The notes: a model not told the origin generated them from the sequence alone. A stretch of DNA of 64,000 nucleotides from Leifsonia poae (GCF_020009625.1 NZ_JAIHLP010000002.1:1240001-1304000); one strand, 5' to 3'. Positions 24,995 to 33,878 are shown, numbered from the stretch's first letter. Program-made: numbers and translations.

Positions 24995-26014
24995 TCAGCT
25001 GAGCAGGTCTTCGACCGAGCGCCCGGCGAAGTTCGGGATGCACAGACCGGTGAGGACCAGTGGCTGCCAGCGGAGCGCCTCCGGCATCCACTCCGTGCCG
25101 AAGACGACCGCGGCCGCCGCGCCTGCCAGAGCCGGAAGAGCGGCTGCGTTGCGCGGCTGCGCGAGCGCACCGAGCAACAGCTCGTCCGCCGTCGAAGCCG
25201 AGGCGATGTGCGCGAGCAGGAAGCCGAGTGTCTCCGGCGCGGCGATCGGATAGCTGTAGATCCAGTCACCGACCTCAACGCTGAGGCGACGTGCCCGGTC
25301 GAGCGCACCCCGCGACTCCGCAGCGACCGCCAGAGAGGTCTCGGCGACCCGTCGACTCCAGCTTCCGGCCGGCAGGCTGTCGACGGCACGCGCGACCGCA
25401 TCGGCCGGTGCAGCGCCGTCGAGGAGCGCGATGAAGAGCACCGCCGTGGCCCGCGCGCACCACAGACCGTCCTGCGAGTGGGTGATCTGGGCATCCGCGA
25501 CCGCGGCGTCGACGGCGGATGCCGCGTCGACGGCATACTCCCCCACGGCGGCCAGAGCACGGACCATGGCGATGTCGTCGAAGTAGTGCGGATTGTCTTG
25601 GCCCGACTGCGGTGGCCGCAGACCGTTCCGCAGGTTGGTCAGGGCGATTCGCGTGCCGATCCGCGACCGGATGGGCGGGTCGAGTTGCGCGAGCTCCGTC
25701 CACGCCTCGGTCCGCGCCTCCGACTGCCCGGAACGACGGAACGCACGATGCTGCAGCGCCGAGAACGTGAACCACTCGAGACCGTCGCCGGGCCCCGGGT
25801 GCAGCGCAGCGGGCGGCGTCGCATGCGCGAACGGACGCGGCACCACGGTGGTGCGGGTCTCGTCGGCGATGCCGAGCAGGATGCGCAAACGGTTGACCCG
25901 CTTCGGCGGAAGCGAGTAGATGCGGAAGTCCGCGTTCACGGCGGAGGCGGCCTCCCCCGCGGCGAGGCCCCGGGCGAGCAGCTCGGTCACGGTCGTCGGT
26001 TCGGTGCGGGTCAT
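24995..26014 (-). CDS. Divergent ADP-ribosylglycohydrolase-like protein lacking metal motifs
   Basis: A 339-residue protein from ATG 26014, which overlaps the stop of the preceding glycohydrolase by four bases. Segments such as LTNLRNGLRPPQSGQDNPHYFDDIAMVRALAAVGEYAVDAA correspond in place and wording to NLRRGIRPPLTGDHIHSWSDGLAMRVAPLG of the neighbour, so it looks like a paralogue of the all-helical DraG/ARH fold. It has no S/T-DDT motif and no DxD[ST] near the C-terminus, the two magnesium sites of the family. A non-catalytic binding or regulatory role is likely. This relationship is my inference from reading; a profile search has not been done. Confidence 0.65.
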   Translation of the reverse strand: MTRTEPTTVTELLARGLAAGEAASAVNADFRIYSLPPKRVNRLRILLGIADETRTTVVPRPFAHATPPAALHPGPGDGLEWFTFSALQHRAFRRSGQSEARTEAWTELAQLDPPIRSRIGTRIALTNLRNGLRPPQSGQDNPHYFDDIAMVRALAAVGEYAVDAASAVDAAVADAQITHSQDGLWCARATAVLFIALLDGAAPADAVARAVDSLPAGSWSRRVAETSLAVAAESRGALDRARRLSVEVGDWIYSYPIAAPETLGFLLAHIASASTADELLLGALAQPRNAAALPALAGAAAAVVFGTEWMPEALRWQPLVLTGLCIPNFAGRSVEDLLS

Positions 26015-27009
26015 CGGTCGGTGCTTTCGATCAGGCGGACGAGGTCGTCGGCCGCGTCGAGGGGGTGGATGCCGGCGACCGAGCGGATGCAGGAGCCTTC
26101 GACGGGTCGTAGGCCCGCCAGCCAGTCGGCGGGGAACGATTCGGCCCCCGAGATCGCGCCGGCGATGCAGCCGGCGATGGCCGCCGTGGTGTCGGCATCC
26201 CGGCCCATGTTCACCGCGAACAGCATCGACTCGGCGAAGGAGCCTTTGCCCTGGAGCACCGCCGCCATCGCCAGGCCAACCGCCTCCGGGGCGAGATCCG
26301 CCCAGAAGTAGTCGACGACGGCGAGACGATCGTGGAGGGCGACGGCGAGTTCGTCGGCGCCGAGGCCGAGCTCGACAAGGGCCCGGGCGTCGCGCAGATT
26401 GCGCGCCGTCCACGAGTCTTCGGGGATGGCGTCGAGACCTGCCGCGAAGCAGGCGCCGGCGTCGGCGCCGGTCATCGCTGTGGTGACGGCGACAGCGACA
26501 GCGATGCCCGCGAGAATGCCTTCGCCGGCGTGACTGACCACGCCGTCTTCGGTGGCCAGGCGCGTGGCCAGCGCCACGTCGCCGTTCGCCACGATGCCGA
26601 GCGGGGCGACGCGCATGGCGAGGCCATCGCTCCACGAGTGGATGTGGTCACCCGTCAGGGGTGGGCGGATGCCGCGGCGGAGGTTGTCGATGGCCGCCAT
26701 CTCGCTGAACCCGCCCCCTTTGAAGTCGTCGGCCTGGGGCAGCACATCGTCGATCCAGGTCTGCGCGAAGTCTTCCCGGGTCGCCCCGATGCCGACGCGG
26801 TGCACCGTCTTCGCCGTGAGCAGGGCGTATTCGGTGTCGTCGCTTCCGGCGGGCTCCGCTTCGAGGTAGCCCTCCACGCGTCCGTAGCGTTCCTGGATCT
26901 GGGTGGCGGAGAGCCCTTCGACGGGGCGGCCGACGGCGTCGCCGATGGCGAGGCCGGCGATCGAGCCGCGGGCCCGATCTCGGAGGGTGGGGGCGGGGGT
27001 GTCAGGCAT
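26011..27009 (-). CDS. ADP-ribosylglycohydrolase family protein (complete active site)
   Basis: A 332-residue DraG/ARH-fold protein. The opening is DRARGSIAGLAIGDAVGRPVEGLSATQIQERYG. The metal motif is Ser56-Asp57-Asp58-Thr59 (GSDDTEYALL), and the C-terminal metal site is in MGRDADTTAAIAGCIAGAISG, about Asp271 and Asp273. The family hydrolyses ADP-ribose or related N- or O-glycosidic bonds with Mg. It is third of four consecutive paralogues; a 93-bp spacer with 9-bp repeats separates it from the upstream gene and its stop overlaps the downstream gene. Substrate not known. Confidence 0.9.
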   Translation of the reverse strand: MPDTPAPTLRDRARGSIAGLAIGDAVGRPVEGLSATQIQERYGRVEGYLEAEPAGSDDTEYALLTAKTVHRVGIGATREDFAQTWIDDVLPQADDFKGGGFSEMAAIDNLRRGIRPPLTGDHIHSWSDGLAMRVAPLGIVANGDVALATRLATEDGVVSHAGEGILAGIAVAVAVTTAMTGADAGACFAAGLDAIPEDSWTARNLRDARALVELGLGADELAVALHDRLAVVDYFWADLAPEAVGLAMAAVLQGKGSFAESMLFAVNMGRDADTTAAIAGCIAGAISGAESFPADWLAGLRPVEGSCIRSVAGIHPLDAADDLVRLIESTDR

Positions 27010-27024
27010 GAATGAGGCCCTTCT

Positions 27025-27060
27025 CGGTGCGGTCGGTGCGGTCGGTTCGGTCGAATCGGG
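27025..27060. repeat. Four 9-bp tandem units in the spacer before the third glycohydrolase
   Basis: Units CGGTGCGGT, CGGTGCGGT, CGGTTCGGT and CGAATCGGG run without gaps in the 93-bp gap between two glycohydrolase genes, just upstream (minus strand) of the ATG at 27009. On the coding strand they read as repeats of ACCGCACCG followed by a GAGAAGG-type ribosome-binding site. Confidence 0.8.
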
Positions 27061-27102
27061 TGGGGAGGTGGACGCGGGCTGCGGAGTGGGACACTCCCGG
27101 CC

Positions 27103-28446
27103 TCACGAGCGGCGGGCGAGCGCGGAGGTGCGGGCGGCGAGATCGTCTATCGCGACACCGTTCATTCCCGGCAGACTCGTCGCGATTCGGTTGCGCAGCG
27201 GCGCCGTCCAACGGTCCGGGACACCTGCGCGGCCGCGGAGCGCTCCGATCACCGAGCCGACGGTGGCGCCGGCCGAGTCGGTGTCCCAGCCGGGCAGCAC
27301 GGCGGCCGGGGCCGCGACATCGAAATCTCCGCCGCTCTTGGCGAGCGCGTAGGCGATCACAGCGGCGTTGTTGACCGTGTGCACCCAGTGCAGGTCGCCG
27401 AACTCGCGGTGGAGGTCGTCCAGTTCTTCCTCGAGCGTCAGCCCGGCCCGTCCGATCGCGGCGCCGTGCCGCACGGCACGGGCCAGGTCGCTGCCGTCGG
27501 GCACGACCGACAGGGCGGCGTCGAGCACCTCGTCGACCGTGTCGCAGACGAGCGCAGCCGAGGTCAGCGCCGCCGCCCACAGCTCACCCCAGACACCGTT
27601 GCCGGTGTGGCTGAGGCGAGCGTCGACCCAGGCCATCCTGGCCGCCTCGCGGAGGTCGCCCGGGTTGACCCAGCCGTAGACATCGCCCCGGATGAGCGCC
27701 CCGATCCACTCCCGGAACGGGTTGCGGATGCTCGCGCACACGTCGGGCTCGTTGCCGTCGAGGAGGTTGCGGTAGGCGATGCGCTCCGCCGTGAACACGC
27801 GACCGGCGGGCAGGCTGGTCAGCCACAGCTGGGCGACGTCGTCGGTGGTGAACCCTCGGCCCTTCGTCTCCACGAGCAGCAGACCCAGGATCGGGTAGTT
27901 GAGGTCGTCGTCCTCCGGCATCCCGTCGATGTTCTCGACGAGAGAGGTCGGCGCCGACGCCTTGTTCCACGGCCAGGCCTCAGCGACCTCCGGCGCGAGC
28001 CCCTGGGCGGTGAAGTAGTCGGTGAGCGGCCAGCGTCCGGTGGAGCGGAGGATGGCCTCGATACCCTCGCGAGGGGTCTTCTCCACGGGCTTGCCGAGCA
28101 GACAGGCCGCTGCGCGCCCGAGCCAGGCAGCATGGATGCGATCGTCCAGGTCGGCGCCGGGTCTCGGCAATTCGACCGGCTCGGGCAGCAGGCGTTGCAC
28201 GTCTTCCCAGGTGGAAGAGGACGCGGGTGCTCCCGGAAGCGCGTCGAGGCGGTCGAGCAACGTCCGCGCAAGCGCGCGCAGTTCCTCCGGGGCTCGCTCA
28301 GGGGATGCCCCGCCGCGCGGCGGGACGGTCGTCCCTCCGGCCGCCGCCCACTCGGCGGCGATGGCCGTGACGTCGCGCCCTTCCGCACGGGACTGCACCA
28401 GCTCGTGCGGAACCAGATCCTCCGGCTGCGCCCAGGTGAGCCTCAT
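27103..28446 (-). CDS. ADP-ribosylglycohydrolase family protein, long form with variant motif
   Basis: A 447-residue protein from ATG 28446, overlapping the preceding stop by four bases. The first 100 residues are an extra, mostly helical region (RLTWAQPEDLVPHELVQSRAEGRDV). The ARH domain begins at DDRIHAAWLGRAAACLLGKPVEKTP (about 100-125). At the first metal site it has Glu178-Asp-Asp-Asp181 (GMPEDDDLNYPILGL), replacing the usual S/T-DDT. The second site is intact: WDTDSAGATVGSVIGAL with Asp388 and Asp390. Similar long proteins exist in actinobacterial sugar operons. Activity is plausible but on a different substrate from the 332-residue paralogue. Confidence 0.88.
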   Translation of the reverse strand: MRLTWAQPEDLVPHELVQSRAEGRDVTAIAAEWAAAGGTTVPPRGGASPERAPEELRALARTLLDRLDALPGAPASSSTWEDVQRLLPEPVELPRPGADLDDRIHAAWLGRAAACLLGKPVEKTPREGIEAILRSTGRWPLTDYFTAQGLAPEVAEAWPWNKASAPTSLVENIDGMPEDDDLNYPILGLLLVETKGRGFTTDDVAQLWLTSLPAGRVFTAERIAYRNLLDGNEPDVCASIRNPFREWIGALIRGDVYGWVNPGDLREAARMAWVDARLSHTGNGVWGELWAAALTSAALVCDTVDEVLDAALSVVPDGSDLARAVRHGAAIGRAGLTLEEELDDLHREFGDLHWVHTVNNAAVIAYALAKSGGDFDVAAPAAVLPGWDTDSAGATVGSVIGALRGRAGVPDRWTAPLRNRIATSLPGMNGVAIDDLAARTSALARRS

Positions 28447-29606
28447 CCGCGCGCCCCCGTCGCCGCGCCGAGCCCCTCGATGAGCGCGATGTCGAGCCGT
28501 GCCCGGTCGACGTCGGCCTGCAGGATCTCTTCCGCGACATCGGCGAGACGGTCCGCGTACACCCCGAAATCGATCCGACTCGCCTCGGCGATCACGTCGA
28601 GCCACTCGGTCGCCACCGCATCCCAGCCGCCGAGGCCGCCGGCCAGGGAGCCGACCATGCTCGCGATGGAATCCGAGTCGCGGCCGTAGTTCACGGCCGC
28701 CAGGATGGACGCGCGCAGATCGCCGTCATAGGCGACGAGCAGTCCGAGCGCGATCGGCAGCTCCTCGATCGACTTGGTCCGCGATGGGAGTCGCGCATCC
28801 ATATTGGGCTCGCGATAGGCGTCGCCGACCGTGTCGAACGGGCGGATCGCCTCCCGGAGCGCGGCCCCGATCTCGTCGTCGGTCGCCGTTTCGGGCAGGG
28901 CCCGGGCTGCGGTGACCACCGCTTCCACCGCCGCTTTCGACCCGTCGTGCGCATAGCGCAGCGCGGCGTCGATCACCGAGGAGACGGTGGCGCCCGGCGC
29001 CACCGACTCGGCCACGGCGGCCGCGAAGATGCCGGCCGCCTCCCGCCCGTAGCTCGCCTGGTGCGCACCGGCGATGTCGATCGCCTCGGTGTACGCACGG
29101 CGCGGATTGCCGGCGTTCACGATGCCGACCGGCGCCATGTACATCGCAGCACCGCAGTTGATCACATTGCCGACACCGGCCTCCCGGGGGTCCGCGTGAC
29201 CGTACTGCAGGCGCATGACGAGCCACTTCTCGGCGAGGAACACCCGCTGGAGCAGGATCGACTCCCGCTCCAGCTCGGGAACCCAGCGCACCTCGGTCTG
29301 CAGGAGCGGAACGAGCGTCTCGGCGATCGCGAAGGCATCCAGATGGTCGCGGTGCTTCGCATACACCTGGATGAGGGCCTGGGTCATCAGGGTGTCATCC
29401 GTGATGTGCCCATCGCCCTTGTGGTACGGGCTCACCGGTCGGGCGGTCTGCCAGTCGGCGTGGTACGGCGGCACGATGCCCGTGATCCGACCGCCGTAGC
29501 GCTCCTTGATCGCCTCGGCGCTGAACCCTTCGGCCGCACCACCGAGGGCGTCCCCGATGGCCGATCCGGCCAGTACCGCTGCTGTGCGTTCGCGCAGCCA
29601 GTTCAT
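28443..29606 (-). CDS. ADP-ribosylglycohydrolase family protein (complete active site)
   Basis: A 387-residue protein from ATG 29606; GTG 29615 is possible, but the GAG-rich site before the ATG is better placed. It starts RERTAAVLAGSAIGDALGGAAEGFSAEAIKERYGG. The first metal motif is Thr69-Asp70-Asp71-Thr72 (HITDDTLMTQAL), and the second is YGRDSDSIASMVGSLAGGLGG with about Asp310 and Asp312. It is the first of four consecutive paralogues and lies 37 bases after the ABC binding protein gene, so it is probably on the same transcript. It should hydrolyse a ribosyl or similar glycosidic bond in the imported compound or its derivative. Confidence 0.91.
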   Translation of the reverse strand: MNWLRERTAAVLAGSAIGDALGGAAEGFSAEAIKERYGGRITGIVPPYHADWQTARPVSPYHKGDGHITDDTLMTQALIQVYAKHRDHLDAFAIAETLVPLLQTEVRWVPELERESILLQRVFLAEKWLVMRLQYGHADPREAGVGNVINCGAAMYMAPVGIVNAGNPRRAYTEAIDIAGAHQASYGREAAGIFAAAVAESVAPGATVSSVIDAALRYAHDGSKAAVEAVVTAARALPETATDDEIGAALREAIRPFDTVGDAYREPNMDARLPSRTKSIEELPIALGLLVAYDGDLRASILAAVNYGRDSDSIASMVGSLAGGLGGWDAVATEWLDVIAEASRIDFGVYADRLADVAEEILQADVDRARLDIALIEGLGAATGARG

Positions 29607-29643
29607 GTCACTCACTTTCGTCGTCCCGCTCGGCCGTGCGCTG

Positions 29644-30918
29644 CTACTGGTTGATCCCGGTCCAGCCGTCGACGAGCTGCTTGCCCAGCTGGTCGGAGGT
29701 GATCTGCCCGGCCAGGAACTGCTGGTAACCCGGGGTGGCGATCGTCGTCTTCCAGTTGTTGTACTTCGTCAGGCTGTTGAAGGCGGGGTTCACCAGGTTC
29801 TTGCCCGAGGCCAGGATCTGCGGCCAACCGTTCTTGTCGGCGGTCAGCTTCGAGAGCGCGGCGAGACCCGAGGCGGTCGGCGGAACCTGTCCGTCGGCGA
29901 GGTTGATCTTGGCGAGGTTGTCGCCCTTCATGTAGAAGTTCACGAACTCCGCGGCTGCCTTGACGTTCTTCGACTTGGCGTTCACCGACAGGGTGATGGG
30001 GGCGGCGAGTTGCGAGGCGCTCGTGCTTCCTTCGAGCGCCGGGAGCACCATCCAGTCGAAGCCGGCCGGAACCTCGGACTCGATGTTCGCGATCTGGTAC
30101 GAGCCGGCGACGGTCATCGCTGCCTTGCCGCCGTAGAAGGTGGCCAGCACATCCGAGCTGGACTGCGTCACTCCGGTCGGGTCGACGTATCCGCCTTTGA
30201 TGAGGGCCTCGACGCGCTCGGGAACCTGCTTCTCGGCATCGCCGAACACGGCTTTCGCGTCGCTCCCCTCACCGGTGAAGTACTTCGCGCCGAAACCGGT
30301 GCCGAGGTAGGCGAACACGGAGGTCGGGCTCTTCAGACCCCAGGTCAGACCGTGCACACCGTCTTTGGTCGTCTGCTGCGCGAGCTTCTCGAAGGTGTCC
30401 CAGGTCATGGTGTCGCCCGTGGGGATCGTCACGCCGTCCTGCTCGAGGAGCTTCTTGTTCGCGAACACCACGTAGGTCTGCACCTCGGTCGGTGTCGCGA
30501 TGAGCTTGCCGCCGACGGTGAGCGACTTCTTGGCGCCTGCGTCGATGTCGCTCACGGTCTCGGCCGGGAGAAGCTTGCTCAGATCGGCCAGGTAGCCGGC
30601 GAACGGCAGGATGTCGCTGGGTGCGTCGTTCTGGATGATGTCGGGGGCGACACCGCCGGAGAACTGCGTGGTGAGCTTGTCCTGCAGGTTGTCGGCCGGA
30701 GCCTGCACGAGGTTCACGTGCACGTTCGGGTTGGCCGTGTTCCAGTCGGCGACGATGGATTTCGTCGCCGCGATCGCGGCCGGCTGGTTGTTGAAGTACT
30801 GGTAGGTGAGCGTGGTCGTGCCGCCCTCGCTCGGCGAGCTGGACGGGCTGGAGCACGCGCTCAGGGAGAGCAGGGCGACGGCCGCGGCAGTGGCGGTGAT
30901 CGTGTGGCGAAGCTTCAT
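29644..30918 (-). CDS. Sugar ABC transporter substrate-binding lipoprotein
   Basis: A 424-residue family-1 solute-binding protein from ATG 30918. The lipoprotein signal ends LLSLSAC with Cys22, then a Ser-rich linker. Mature segments include TTTLTYQYFNNQPAAIAATKSIVADWN, PDIIQNDAPSDILPFAGYLADLS, MTWDTFEKLAQQT and AAMTVAGSYQIANIESEVP. It captures the substrate of the MalF/MalG-like permeases encoded just upstream. Substrate is unknown; the four glycohydrolases that follow suggest a ribose- or nucleotide-containing glycoside. Confidence 0.94.
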   Translation of the reverse strand: MKLRHTITATAAAVALLSLSACSSPSSSPSEGGTTTLTYQYFNNQPAAIAATKSIVADWNTANPNVHVNLVQAPADNLQDKLTTQFSGGVAPDIIQNDAPSDILPFAGYLADLSKLLPAETVSDIDAGAKKSLTVGGKLIATPTEVQTYVVFANKKLLEQDGVTIPTGDTMTWDTFEKLAQQTTKDGVHGLTWGLKSPTSVFAYLGTGFGAKYFTGEGSDAKAVFGDAEKQVPERVEALIKGGYVDPTGVTQSSSDVLATFYGGKAAMTVAGSYQIANIESEVPAGFDWMVLPALEGSTSASQLAAPITLSVNAKSKNVKAAAEFVNFYMKGDNLAKINLADGQVPPTASGLAALSKLTADKNGWPQILASGKNLVNPAFNSLTKYNNWKTTIATPGYQQFLAGQITSDQLGKQLVDGWTGINQ

Positions 30919-30957
30919 CACTTCGGTCCTTTCGGTTCGGGTCGGTGCTGTGGAGTA

Positions 30958-31011
30958 GTAGTGCGGGTAATGCGAGTACTGCGGGTGGTGCGTGCAGTGC
31001 GGGCGGTGCGT
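30958..31011. repeat. Three 18-bp tandem units between permease and binding protein genes
   Basis: Units at 30958-30975, 30976-30993 and 30994-31011 share GTRSTGCGGGYRRTGCGW (consensus). They fill about half of the 101-bp gap between the MalG-like stop and the binding protein start. A shorter partial unit follows at 31012-31020. Confidence 0.8.
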
Positions 31012-31019
31012 GCGGGGCG

Positions 31020-31856
31020 TCAGCCTTTGACGGCCCCGGCGAGGAGTCCTCCTGTCAGGCGACGCTGGAGGATGGCGAAGAAGATCACGCTCGGGATGCT
31101 CGCGATGAGCGCCCCGGCGGCGAGGGGCCCGATCTCGGAGAGGCCCTCGCCGTTCGAGAAGGTGCTGAGCGCCACCGACAGGGTGAAGTTGTCCGGCGAT
31201 TGCAGCAGCACGAGGGCGAAGAAGAACTCGTTGTATGCGGCGACGAAGGTGAAGATCGCGGTCGCGACGAGCCCGGGGCGCAGCAGCGGGAACACGATGC
31301 GTGTCATCACCTGCAGCTTCGTCGCGCCGTCCGTCGCCCCGGCCTCTTCGACGTCGACGGGGATCGCGGCCACGTAGCCCTGCAACATCCAGAGCGAGAA
31401 CGGGAGCGTGTAGACGACGTAGACGAGGATCAGGCCGCCGAGCGAGTCGATCAGTCCGATCGTCCGCAGAATGAAGAACAGGGGAAGGATGAACAGAGCA
31501 ACCGGCACGATCTGGCTCACCAGGATCCAGCCCGCGCCCATCGCCCGGATCTTGCCCCGATAGCGGGCGAGCACGTAGGCGCCCGGCACCGAGATCACGA
31601 CGACGACGACCGTCGTCACGACCGAGACGAAGATGCTGTTCCACGCCGCCCGCACGAGCCCTTGCGCGTCGAACGCTGCGGTGAAGTTGTCGAGGGTCGG
31701 CCGCAGGGGCACCAGGTTGACGGTGAGCGAGTTCAGTTCGCTCGGCGACTTGAACGCGGTCGAGATCAACCACAGGAAGGGGAAGCCGAGGAACAGCAGG
31801 AACCCGGCAAGGGCAATGTACTGCAGAGTGCGGATGACGGTCCGTCGGGTTTTCAC
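31020..31856 (-). CDS. Carbohydrate ABC transporter permease (MalG-like)
   Basis: A 278-residue CUT1 permease from GTG 31856; the start overlaps the preceding stop as GTGA. Six helices are visible, with FLGFPFLWLISTAFKSPSELN near the N-terminus, the EAA loop IPVDVEEAGATDGATKLQVMTRIVFPLLRPG and the typical C-terminus LTGGLLAGAVKG. It forms the channel with the MalF-like partner. The gene is in the LacI-headed operon before the binding protein. Confidence 0.94.
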   Translation of the reverse strand: MKTRRTVIRTLQYIALAGFLLFLGFPFLWLISTAFKSPSELNSLTVNLVPLRPTLDNFTAAFDAQGLVRAAWNSIFVSVVTTVVVVVISVPGAYVLARYRGKIRAMGAGWILVSQIVPVALFILPLFFILRTIGLIDSLGGLILVYVVYTLPFSLWMLQGYVAAIPVDVEEAGATDGATKLQVMTRIVFPLLRPGLVATAIFTFVAAYNEFFFALVLLQSPDNFTLSVALSTFSNGEGLSEIGPLAAGALIASIPSVIFFAILQRRLTGGLLAGAVKG

Positions 31857-32803
31857 GCGTCCGCCCCCTTCCTGAAGCGGCGGAACAGGAAGAGCGAGAG
31901 CACCAGCAGCAGGAAGATCACGATGACATCGGTCATCGCGGCCGCCATCCCGGTGTTGCCGTTGCGGAACGCCTCGATGTAGACGAACAGCATCGGCAGC
32001 AGGGTTTTGCCGCCCGGCCCGCCAGCGGTCATCACGTAGATGATGCCGAACGAGTTGAAGTTCCAGATGAAGCTCAGCGACACGATCGAGACGATGATCG
32101 GTCGCAGGGCGGGCAGCGTCACATGGATGAACCGCGACCATGCTCCGGCCCCGTCGACCCGCGCCGCCTCGAGCAGCTCGCCGGGCACCTGCTGCAGACC
32201 GGCCAGGTAGCTGATCGTGTTCTGCGGCATGCCGGCCCAGACCCCGACGAGGATCACCGCGGGCAGCGCGAGCGAGAAATCGCCCAGCCAGTTGACCCGA
32301 GGTCCGCCGAGGCTGGTGATGAACCAGTCGAGCGGACCGTTCGTCGGCGAGTAGATCATCTGCCACATGATCGCGACGACGACCGGGGGCATCGCCCAGG
32401 GGATGATCGCCAGCAGTCTCGCGATGCCCCGGAACCGCAGATCCGTGTTCAGCAGGAGCGCGAGTGCGAGCCCGCCCAGGAACTGCAGCAGCGTCACCGA
32501 CACCGACCAGATGGCCCCGATGCCGAACGCGTTCCAGAACGCGCCGTTCTTCAGCAGCCGCACGAAGTTGTCCACGCCCACGAAGTCGGGCGCGCTCTGA
32601 CTGATCAGCTGCGAGTTGGTGAACGCCAACGACACCCCGATCAGCAGCGGCACGACGCTCAGCACGATGACGGGGATGAGCGCGGGGAACGCCAGCGCCA
32701 CCGCCTCGTTGCGCTGACGCGTCGCAAGCGCCGACCGCGTGCCGGCGCGGTTCGAGGCCTTCGGCGTCTTCTCGCCGGGCTGGAGCTCACGGACGGCCGT
32801 CAC
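31853..32803 (-). CDS. Carbohydrate ABC transporter permease (MalF-like)
   Basis: A 316-residue CUT1 permease. It has six helices after an N-terminal basic stretch, the EAA loop VPGELLEAARVDGAGAWSRFIHVTLPALRPI, and the family segment FIWNFNSFGIIYVMTAGGPGGKTLLPMLFVYIEAF. Its start codon overlaps the LacI stop (32800-32803), so regulator and transporter are translated together. No ATPase gene is present in the operon. Confidence 0.94.
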   Translation of the reverse strand: MTAVRELQPGEKTPKASNRAGTRSALATRQRNEAVALAFPALIPVIVLSVVPLLIGVSLAFTNSQLISQSAPDFVGVDNFVRLLKNGAFWNAFGIGAIWSVSVTLLQFLGGLALALLLNTDLRFRGIARLLAIIPWAMPPVVVAIMWQMIYSPTNGPLDWFITSLGGPRVNWLGDFSLALPAVILVGVWAGMPQNTISYLAGLQQVPGELLEAARVDGAGAWSRFIHVTLPALRPIIVSIVSLSFIWNFNSFGIIYVMTAGGPGGKTLLPMLFVYIEAFRNGNTGMAAAMTDVIVIFLLLVLSLFLFRRFRKGADA

Positions 32804-33852
32804 GAGCGCATCCCGATGACCGGCGACGACACGGTTGACTCGCGAACGATCAGTTCGGGGACCACCTCGATCGAGCGCGGCTCACAGGCCGGGTCATCGA
32901 ACCGGTCGAGGAGCAGCCGGGCGGCCAGACGTCCGCGCTCACCCGATTGCAGCGAGACGCTCGTCAGCCGCGGGTTGTAGACCGAGGCGATCTCGGTGTC
33001 GTCGATACCGGTGATGGCGATGTCCTCCGGCACCCGCAGACCCCGGCCGATCGCGGCGCTGATCGTCCCGACACCGATGAGGTCGTTGCCCGCGACGACA
33101 GCGTCGAGCGGCGTCTCCGTCGCCGCCAGCCGCTCGAAGAGCTCGACCGCCGCAGCGCGCCCCGCCGACACGGTGAAGTCGTCGGCAGCCACCTGCAGGT
33201 CCGGGTGCACGTCGACGCCGAGTCGGGTCATCGCGTCGACGAACCCCCGACGCCGCGCGGCACCGGGGTTGGTGTCGAGCGGGCCGTTGATGAAGGCGAT
33301 GCGGCGCCGTCCGATGGCGACGAGATGCTCCACGGCGTAGCCGACCGCGACAGAGGAGTCGATGCGCACGCTGTCGATGTCGACGTTCCGGTGCAGTGAG
33401 CCGATCACGACGACCGGCACCACCGCATCCACGATGGCGCGCCGCAGATTCGGCGTCACACGGATCGGCGAGATGATGAGACCGTCGCCCACGCCGACGT
33501 TGAGACTGTGCACGAGTTCGGTCGTCTGCTCGGGGTCACGGCCGGTCGCGACGATGCTCAGCCGGGGCCCGTGGCTGCCGAATTCGCGTTCGATGGAGCG
33601 CAGCATCTCGACGTAGTTCGGGTTGCCGATGTCGTCCACCGCGAAGACGACCTGGCGTGTGCCGCCGAGCCGCAGCGAGCGCGCGGTCGCGTCGGGCAGG
33701 TAGCCGAGGCTCTTCGCCGCCTTCTTGACCTTGCGGACCATCTCGACGCTCGCCGAGTTCCCGGTGAGGGCGCGGGAGGCGGAGGCCAGCGAGACGCCCG
33801 CCGTCTGGGCGACTTGGTGGAGCGTCGGCTTGGCTGACGCGCTTCGGGTCAT
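32800..33852 (-). CDS. LacI-family regulator heading the ABC/glycohydrolase operon
   Basis: A 350-residue LacI/GalR protein from ATG 33852, with GAGGAGAAGG just upstream. The HTH is PTLHQVAQTAGVSLASASRALTGNSASVEMVRKVKKAAKSLGYLPDATARSLRLG, with the hinge helix included. The effector domain shows VFAVDDIGNPNYVEMLRSIERE and ITGIDDTEIASVYNPRLTSVSLQ. As first gene of the operon it probably regulates its own synthesis through the two operators 27 and 43 bases upstream. The effector is expected to be the imported glycoside or its sugar. Confidence 0.93.
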   Translation of the reverse strand: MTRSASAKPTLHQVAQTAGVSLASASRALTGNSASVEMVRKVKKAAKSLGYLPDATARSLRLGGTRQVVFAVDDIGNPNYVEMLRSIEREFGSHGPRLSIVATGRDPEQTTELVHSLNVGVGDGLIISPIRVTPNLRRAIVDAVVPVVVIGSLHRNVDIDSVRIDSSVAVGYAVEHLVAIGRRRIAFINGPLDTNPGAARRRGFVDAMTRLGVDVHPDLQVAADDFTVSAGRAAAVELFERLAATETPLDAVVAGNDLIGVGTISAAIGRGLRVPEDIAITGIDDTEIASVYNPRLTSVSLQSGERGRLAARLLLDRFDDPACEPRSIEVVPELIVRESTVSSPVIGMRS

Positions 33853-33878
33853 GGGTCCTTCTCCTCGTCGAGAAAGGG

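Noticed and set aside
29506..31377. A 623-codon + strand open frame over the ABC binding protein and the first ARH gene.
   Set aside because: It spans two supported minus-strand genes and their spacer with no recognisable domain.
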